Positions 60,446 through 64,000 of a stretch of 64,000 nt of DNA are shown here, in pieces. Positions within the stretch are counted from its first letter, which is position 1. Every line of letters starts with the position of its first letter. The stretch comes from JBBATK01 sp046297095 (GTDB lineage: Bacteria > Bacteroidota > Ignavibacteria > Kapaibacteriales > NICIL-2): assembly GCA_046297095.1 (NCBI GenBank), contig JBKCNS010000005.1, positions 62,001 to 126,000 of the forward strand, read 5' to 3'. The position numbers were made by a program, and so were the translations under genes. The notes below the pieces were generated by a model. That model saw only the letters and a list, made by a program, of their open reading frames with translations, ran no database searches and had not been told where the DNA came from.

Positions 60446-61333
60446 ATGATTGCCCGCGGCCGTAAAGCCATGGTCATTTTTTTTCTCCTCGCTTGCAGTA
60501 ATCTGCACCTACGTGTGCGTGCTCAAGCCGCAGAGCCGGCCAATGAACCCAAGCCGGATACAAGCATTGCCATTGTGCAAGACGTGCGCGCGCTACTTCA
60601 AGATGTTCGCCAACTTTCTCGCGCCACCGGCAGTATCGGCTCGCGAACCATGCTTGGAAATTCGTATTTCATTGCCGGGGGAATAGCTGCAGAGGCAGCA
60701 ATGATTTTCGGTGGAATCGACACGGCATTGCAAGGAATGATGCAGCGCAATCAGCAGCCCCAAACGGAACGATACATCAAGTACTTCAATCAATACGGCG
60801 AGCTATACGCGGCTGCGGGAATTGTGGGTGGCATGTATGTAACGGGCCTTGCAACAAGCAGCAGCGGTCTTCGAACAGCAGCGCGCAGAGCCGGTGAAAC
60901 ATTGGTCATCGCGGGAATCACAACAACCGTTCTTAAAGCGGCGATTGGCCGCGCCCGGCCGTACATGAACCTAGGTAGTATGTCTGCCACGCCCTTTGCT
61001 TTCAACGAGGATAATTACTCATGGCCATCGGGACATACCGCCGTGGCGTTCTCGTTGTCGTCGTCGCTGGCGCGTTCTATCGATAATGTGTACATCGGTG
61101 CTTTACTCTACGCCGGAGCTGCGGGAACGGGCATAGCCAGAATGTATTACGATAAGCACTGGCTTTCTGATGTAGTGGCGGGCGCAGCAATAGGCACACT
61201 GTCTGCGCAACTCGTGCATACTTTGGATGATCGCAACGCTGCCTCAGAAATGAACAACTCGTCCTCTTCGGTGGGTAGTATGTTGATGATTGGTCCTACA
61301 GCCGGCGGTATATCTATATGCTATGCATGGTAA
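60446..61333 (+). CDS. PAP2-superfamily membrane phosphatase
   Basis: 295 aa from ATG 60446. The hydrophobic N-terminus (MVIFFLLACSNLHLRVRAQA) is a signal or anchor. The phosphatidate-phosphatase type 2 signature is complete: KAAIGRARP (motif 1), WPSGHTAVAFS (motif 2, catalytic His) and GIARMYYDKHWLSDVVAG (motif 3). It is predicted to remove phosphate from lipid phosphates such as undecaprenyl pyrophosphate or phosphatidate on the periplasmic side. An alpha-rich segment with repeated DVR.L residues precedes the domain. Confidence 0.9.
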   Translation: MIARGRKAMVIFFLLACSNLHLRVRAQAAEPANEPKPDTSIAIVQDVRALLQDVRQLSRATGSIGSRTMLGNSYFIAGGIAAEAAMIFGGIDTALQGMMQRNQQPQTERYIKYFNQYGELYAAAGIVGGMYVTGLATSSSGLRTAARRAGETLVIAGITTTVLKAAIGRARPYMNLGSMSATPFAFNEDNYSWPSGHTAVAFSLSSSLARSIDNVYIGALLYAGAAGTGIARMYYDKHWLSDVVAGAAIGTLSAQLVHTLDDRNAASEMNNSSSSVGSMLMIGPTAGGISICYAW

Positions 61334-61400
61334 CAGGTGCGCTAAGTTCTCGCTATGCATGCCCATTGCCATGAACACCTTTTGTCATGAACATCTCTTG

Positions 61401-61631
61401 CTATTCCACCGGAGCTTGGTTGCCGAAGAACTTTAACATCAATGGCAGCAGAAACACAAGAGTGGCAAGTATGCCCAGCAACACCGCAATACGGCGACCT
61501 ATGCGACGTCTCTCATCTTGCACCTCGGGCTCGTCTCCCAGGCCCCACATTTTCTTAAACGAGATGTATAGATAGGGCACAGTGATAAGGCACACAAGGG
61601 CCATGAAGAGTTCGATGTGTATTGGTTTCAT
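61401..61631 (-). CDS. Small two-helix membrane protein
   Basis: 76 aa from ATG 61631: MKPIHIELFMALVCLITVPY begins helix 1, a charged middle (GDEPEVQDERRRIGRR) and helix 2 (IAVLLGILATLVFLLPLML) follow. The longer frame to 61826 reads through the 6-bp tandem array and is rejected. Function unknown; not similar to the other small membrane proteins here beyond layout. Confidence 0.68.
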   Translation of the reverse strand: MKPIHIELFMALVCLITVPYLYISFKKMWGLGDEPEVQDERRRIGRRIAVLLGILATLVFLLPLMLKFFGNQAPVE

Positions 61632-61678
61632 GTGAGTGGTGCGAGGGTAGCAGTTGCGAGCGAATGCGTAGTAGTAAT

Positions 61679-61714
61679 GGTAACGGTAACGGAAACGGAA
61701 ACGATAACAGTAAC
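61679..61714. repeat. 6-bp tandem array in the divergent region before pdxH
   Basis: GGTAAC twice, GGAAAC twice, GATAAC, AGTAAC: six 6-bp units (three of 12). It lies between the divergent starts of the small membrane protein and pdxH, so it could affect either promoter. Confidence 0.85.
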
Positions 61715-61805
61715 CGACCCGCCGCGAAGTTACTGAGAAGTTTGCGAGCAGGTAGTGCGAACGCACGGCGAGCTTGGTATGTAGTTCAATAATTACGTCA
61801 TCGAA

Positions 61806-62450
61806 ATGAGTATCTCCCTTCTTCAATCAATGCCCACAAGTTTCGTGGAGAAGCCGCTGAACGAAAACGATGTGCATGCAAATCCTTTTACGGAATTTCG
61901 GCAGCGCTTCAACGACGCAGTGCAAGCGGGCGTTCCGGAAACAAATGCAATGGTACTCTCTACCGCGGCGCCAAGCGGCAGTGTGTCTGCGCGCTATGTG
62001 TTGCTGCGCTCTATGGACGAACAGGGCTTTGTGTTTTTTACAAACTACCTAAGCCGCAAGAGTAGTGAGATGGAAGCAAATGCGCATGCTCATTTGTTGT
62101 TTTACTGGCGCGAGGTTGGGTTGCAGGTTCGAATAGAAGGGACTGTAGAGAAAGTAAGCAGAGAAGAGTCTGAAGAGTATTTCCGATCCCGCGCGCGTGA
62201 GTCTCGCATTGGCGCATGGGCATCGCCGCAAAGTAGTGTTATTGAAAGCAGAGAGGCTTTGGAGCAAGCGGTGAAGGACGCCGGTGAGCGCTTCGCCGAG
62301 GGCGATGTGCCGCTGCCGGAATTTTGGGGCGGATATCGGGTGGTGCCAACCTCGTTCGAGTTTTGGCAAGGGCGGGAAAGCCGCCTGCACGACCGGCTTC
62401 GCTATACGCGAGTTGATGACGTTTGGAAGTTGGAGCGTCTTGCGCCGTAG
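61806..62450 (+). CDS. pdxH: Pyridoxamine 5'-phosphate oxidase
   Basis: FMN enzyme completing PLP synthesis and salvage (PNP/PMP to PLP). 214 aa, normal length. Visible blocks: NAMVLSTAAPSGSVSARYVL (FMN-phosphate site), GFVFFTNYLSRKSSEM, YWREVGLQVRIEGTVEKV, RARESRIGAWASPQSSVI and the C-terminal YRVVPTSFEFWQGRESRLHDR. The upstream divergent region holds a 6-bp array. Confidence 0.95.
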   Translation: MSISLLQSMPTSFVEKPLNENDVHANPFTEFRQRFNDAVQAGVPETNAMVLSTAAPSGSVSARYVLLRSMDEQGFVFFTNYLSRKSSEMEANAHAHLLFYWREVGLQVRIEGTVEKVSREESEEYFRSRARESRIGAWASPQSSVIESREALEQAVKDAGERFAEGDVPLPEFWGGYRVVPTSFEFWQGRESRLHDRLRYTRVDDVWKLERLAP

Positions 62451-62536
62451 GGTGTGGCTATCGAATAGTTCGATGAGTGAATAGTTCGCTTTTTGAGCCG
62501 CGGATAGTTGGTACAAATCACGCAGCGCGGAACTGC

Positions 62537-63019
62537 TTACTCGGCGAGGTTTGGATACTCATTATCGATCTTCTTCATTTTGTCCAGAAGCGCATTCAGC
62601 TGAAGGCATTCGTCGCTGCTAAGTCCGCGCAATAAGTTGTCGGGACGTTCCATTGCGACTTCTATTTGTTCTAAAAGTGATAGTCCCGGCGATGTAATTG
62701 TTACATCAATACGACGTTTATCTTTCGCGCTTGTCGCCTTTTGAACCAGTCCTTTGCCTATCATTCGGTCCACTATTCGCGACGCGTCCGACGATCGGTC
62801 GATCATTCTATCTCGAATGTCGCACGTAGAGATACTCTCCGGGTATTGACCTCGGAGAATGCGAAGCACATTGTATTGCTGTTGAGTAATATCATATCCT
62901 GCAAGAAAATCCCGCATGTGCTCGAGAATCCATGTGGCAGAATAGAGAACATTCACCGCAGCCCGCTCATGCTCGGAGCGGAAGGGTTTTGTTTGCTGTA
63001 TGCGTTGTTCGAGAAGCAT
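62537..63019 (-). CDS. MarR-family transcriptional regulator
   Basis: 160 aa from ATG 63019. The winged helix is clear: LAGYDITQQQYNVLRILRG, ISTCDIRDRMIDRSSDASRIVDR (given in part, recognition helix) and the wing LVQKATSAKDKRRIDVTIT, with dimerisation helices at both ends. The longer frame to 63070 runs through the terminator hairpin and is rejected. It lies downstream of two yceI genes, and MarR-YceI pairing is common, so it may control them; its effector is unknown. Confidence 0.9.
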   Translation of the reverse strand: MLLEQRIQQTKPFRSEHERAAVNVLYSATWILEHMRDFLAGYDITQQQYNVLRILRGQYPESISTCDIRDRMIDRSSDASRIVDRMIGKGLVQKATSAKDKRRIDVTITSPGLSLLEQIEVAMERPDNLLRGLSSDECLQLNALLDKMKKIDNEYPNLAE

Positions 63020-63039
63020 AAGTGTAAGTAAACACAAAA

Positions 63040-63083
63040 CGAAAAAGATGTCAACAAAGACGGCACCCATGCGGATGCCGTCT
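63040..63083 (-). terminator. Terminator between yceI and marR
   Basis: On the minus strand, AGACGGCA (63083-63076) pairs with TGCCGTCT (63065-63058), extended by inner TCC/GGG with a GCAT loop, followed by TTTGTTGACATCTTTTTC. It begins ~20 bp after the yceI stop. Expression of marR would need read-through or its own promoter. Confidence 0.7.
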
Positions 63084-63102
63084 CGATTGCACGGTTGAGG
63101 GT

Positions 63103-63681
63103 TTAGTTCTTCATCATTTCCAGATTGCAGCGAATGCGTACGTCTTTACCTACCATTGCTCCGCCTGCTTCCGTGAGCTTATTCCACTTGAGGTTGTAAT
63201 CCATGCGGTTGATGGTGGTCTCTGCAATGAAGCCACGAGCTTGCTTGCCCATACCGTTCTTTGCTTCTCCACCAAAACGTACATTGAATGTGACCTGCTT
63301 TGTTACGTCGCGAATAGTCAGATTGCCGGTGAGCTTGTAGGTGTTTGCTCCGCTCTTCTTCATGCTTGTGCTCTTGAAGGTCATTGCCGGATATTTCTCC
63401 GCATTGAAAAAGTCATCACTGCGTAGGTGCTTGTCGCGGTAGTCGTTGTCTGTGTTGATGGACGCGGTATTTACCGAGAACGAAATTGCTGCATCGCTCA
63501 TATCGCTCTTGGTTGTGGTCATACTGCCATCAAACACTTTGAACGATCCTTGTACCTCGCTGATCACCAGGTGATCTACGGTAAATACCACGTTCGAGTG
63601 TGCAGCATCGCAGGTCCATGTTTGTGCCTGTGCTGCGGGGATGAGAACTAACGCCGCGATGAGCGCTAAAATTGTCTTCAT
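63103..63681 (-). CDS. YceI-family lipocalin-like exported protein
   Basis: 192 aa. Signal peptide MKTILALIAALVLIPAAQA, then the YceI domain: WTCDAAHSNVVFTVDHLVIS, GSFKVFDGSMTT, DNDYRDKHLRSDDFFNAEKYP (given in part), GNLTIRDVTKQVTFNVRFGG and TINRMDYNLKWNKLTEAG. YceI proteins are periplasmic beta-barrels binding long isoprenoid lipids. GGAG sits 5 nt before ATG 63681. Confidence 0.93.
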   Translation of the reverse strand: MKTILALIAALVLIPAAQAQTWTCDAAHSNVVFTVDHLVISEVQGSFKVFDGSMTTTKSDMSDAAISFSVNTASINTDNDYRDKHLRSDDFFNAEKYPAMTFKSTSMKKSGANTYKLTGNLTIRDVTKQVTFNVRFGGEAKNGMGKQARGFIAETTINRMDYNLKWNKLTEAGGAMVGKDVRIRCNLEMMKN

Positions 63682-63730
63682 ACTGTCTCCAAAAAAAGTT
63701 GAGAAAAATGTGTGATGCGAACTACTATTC

Positions 63731-64000
63731 TTAGGCTGCTTTTTGTAACTGAACGGACATGTTAAGCTTCACTTCATCGCTTACTACCACGCCGCCGGTT
63801 TCAGTGGCAGCATTCCAGGTTAAGCCGAAATCACTGCGAAGAATTTTTCCGTGAATGTCGAAACCTGCTTTGGTAGCGCCATAGGGATCTACCATTGTGC
63901 CACCAAACTCCGCAGTGAGCTCCACCGACTTGGTTACACCGCGCAATGTGAGATCTCCACTTATGATCAGCGTTCCATCTCCCGATGCACGCACCAGCGT
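63731..64000 (-). CDS. YceI-family protein (5' end outside window)
   Basis: The C-terminal ~90 residues of a second YceI protein: GDLTLRGVTKSVELTAEFGG, GFDIHGKILRSDFGLTWNAA and a beta end VKLNMSVQLQKA. The frame is open to the window edge, so the N-terminus is missing. It lacks homology-breaking changes. It is 49 bp upstream of the complete yceI and presumably in the same operon. Confidence 0.9.
   Translation of the reverse strand, partial: TLVRASGDGTLIISGDLTLRGVTKSVELTAEFGGTMVDPYGATKAGFDIHGKILRSDFGLTWNAATETGGVVVSDEVKLNMSVQLQKAA

Noticed and set aside
1..64000. tRNA, rRNA, insertion sequence, prophage or defence-system genes
   Set aside because: I looked for T-loop motifs, transposase and integrase motifs and nuclease/toxin pairs in gaps and frames and found none.

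Overview
The window looks like a chromosomal segment of a bacterium of the Fibrobacteres-Chlorobi-Bacteroidetes superphylum. My best guess is a Kapabacteria/Chlorobi-like lineage with intermediate GC. The support is indirect: three large surface proteins with type IX secretion (T9SS) C-terminal sorting tails, a GWxTD-domain protein, a bacillithiol-pathway deacetylase, recurring TAnnTTTG boxes upstream of genes (the -7 element type of Bacteroidetes), and many genes without a clear Shine-Dalgarno site. No rRNA, tRNA, CRISPR array, insertion sequence or prophage gene was recognised. Start codons were re-chosen by homology and signal peptides, so they often differ from the longest open frame.

Layout. 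1-4.9 kb: 3' end of a T9SS-exported propeller/Fn3 protein, a PLP aminotransferase, a TrmH-type RNA methyltransferase and a convergent SDR. 4.9-8.1 kb: minus-strand group alr-scpA-scpB (wall precursor synthesis and chromosome condensation). 8.3-12.1 kb: a TatD hydrolase joined in frame to an outer-membrane barrel, upp, an EamA transporter and a DUF2461 protein. 12.1-23 kb: an unknown exported protein, an OmpA/TSP3 protein, ctaA, icd, a methyltransferase, an MscS channel, an orphan histidine kinase, bshB1 and a GWxTD protein. 23-30 kb: a candidate structured RNA, a tiny histone-H1-like protein, a small unknown protein, thrS, a cytochrome P450, a universal stress protein and an acyl-CoA carboxylase beta subunit.

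30-48 kb is dominated by two divergent surface-protein genes. One encodes a 795-residue SBBP-propeller protein. The other encodes a 4,769-residue modular adhesin-like protein with about 40 Ig/PKD-like modules. Both end in T9SS tails and they are separated by 943 bp of hairpin-containing non-coding DNA. 48-64 kb: an L,D-transpeptidase lipoprotein, rfbA, an alkaline-phosphatase-superfamily protein, a Wzi-like barrel, a DUF6588-like barrel, a CDF transporter, dut, cutA, an M24 peptidase, a second OmpA/TSP3 protein, a PAP2 phosphatase, pdxH, marR and two yceI genes (one cut by the window edge).

Together the genes describe a Gram-negative, probably aerobic organism (heme A synthase, NADP-IDH) with heavy investment in the outer membrane and cell surface. 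The most unusual observations are: (1) short degenerate tandem arrays, usually of 12-bp period and each with its own sequence, sitting at gene ends and in six of ten cases containing a stop codon; (2) a TatD-barrel in-frame fusion with a well-placed internal start; (3) the giant adhesin with two alternating module types; (4) a multi-hairpin element with a possible pseudoknot upstream of the histone-like gene.
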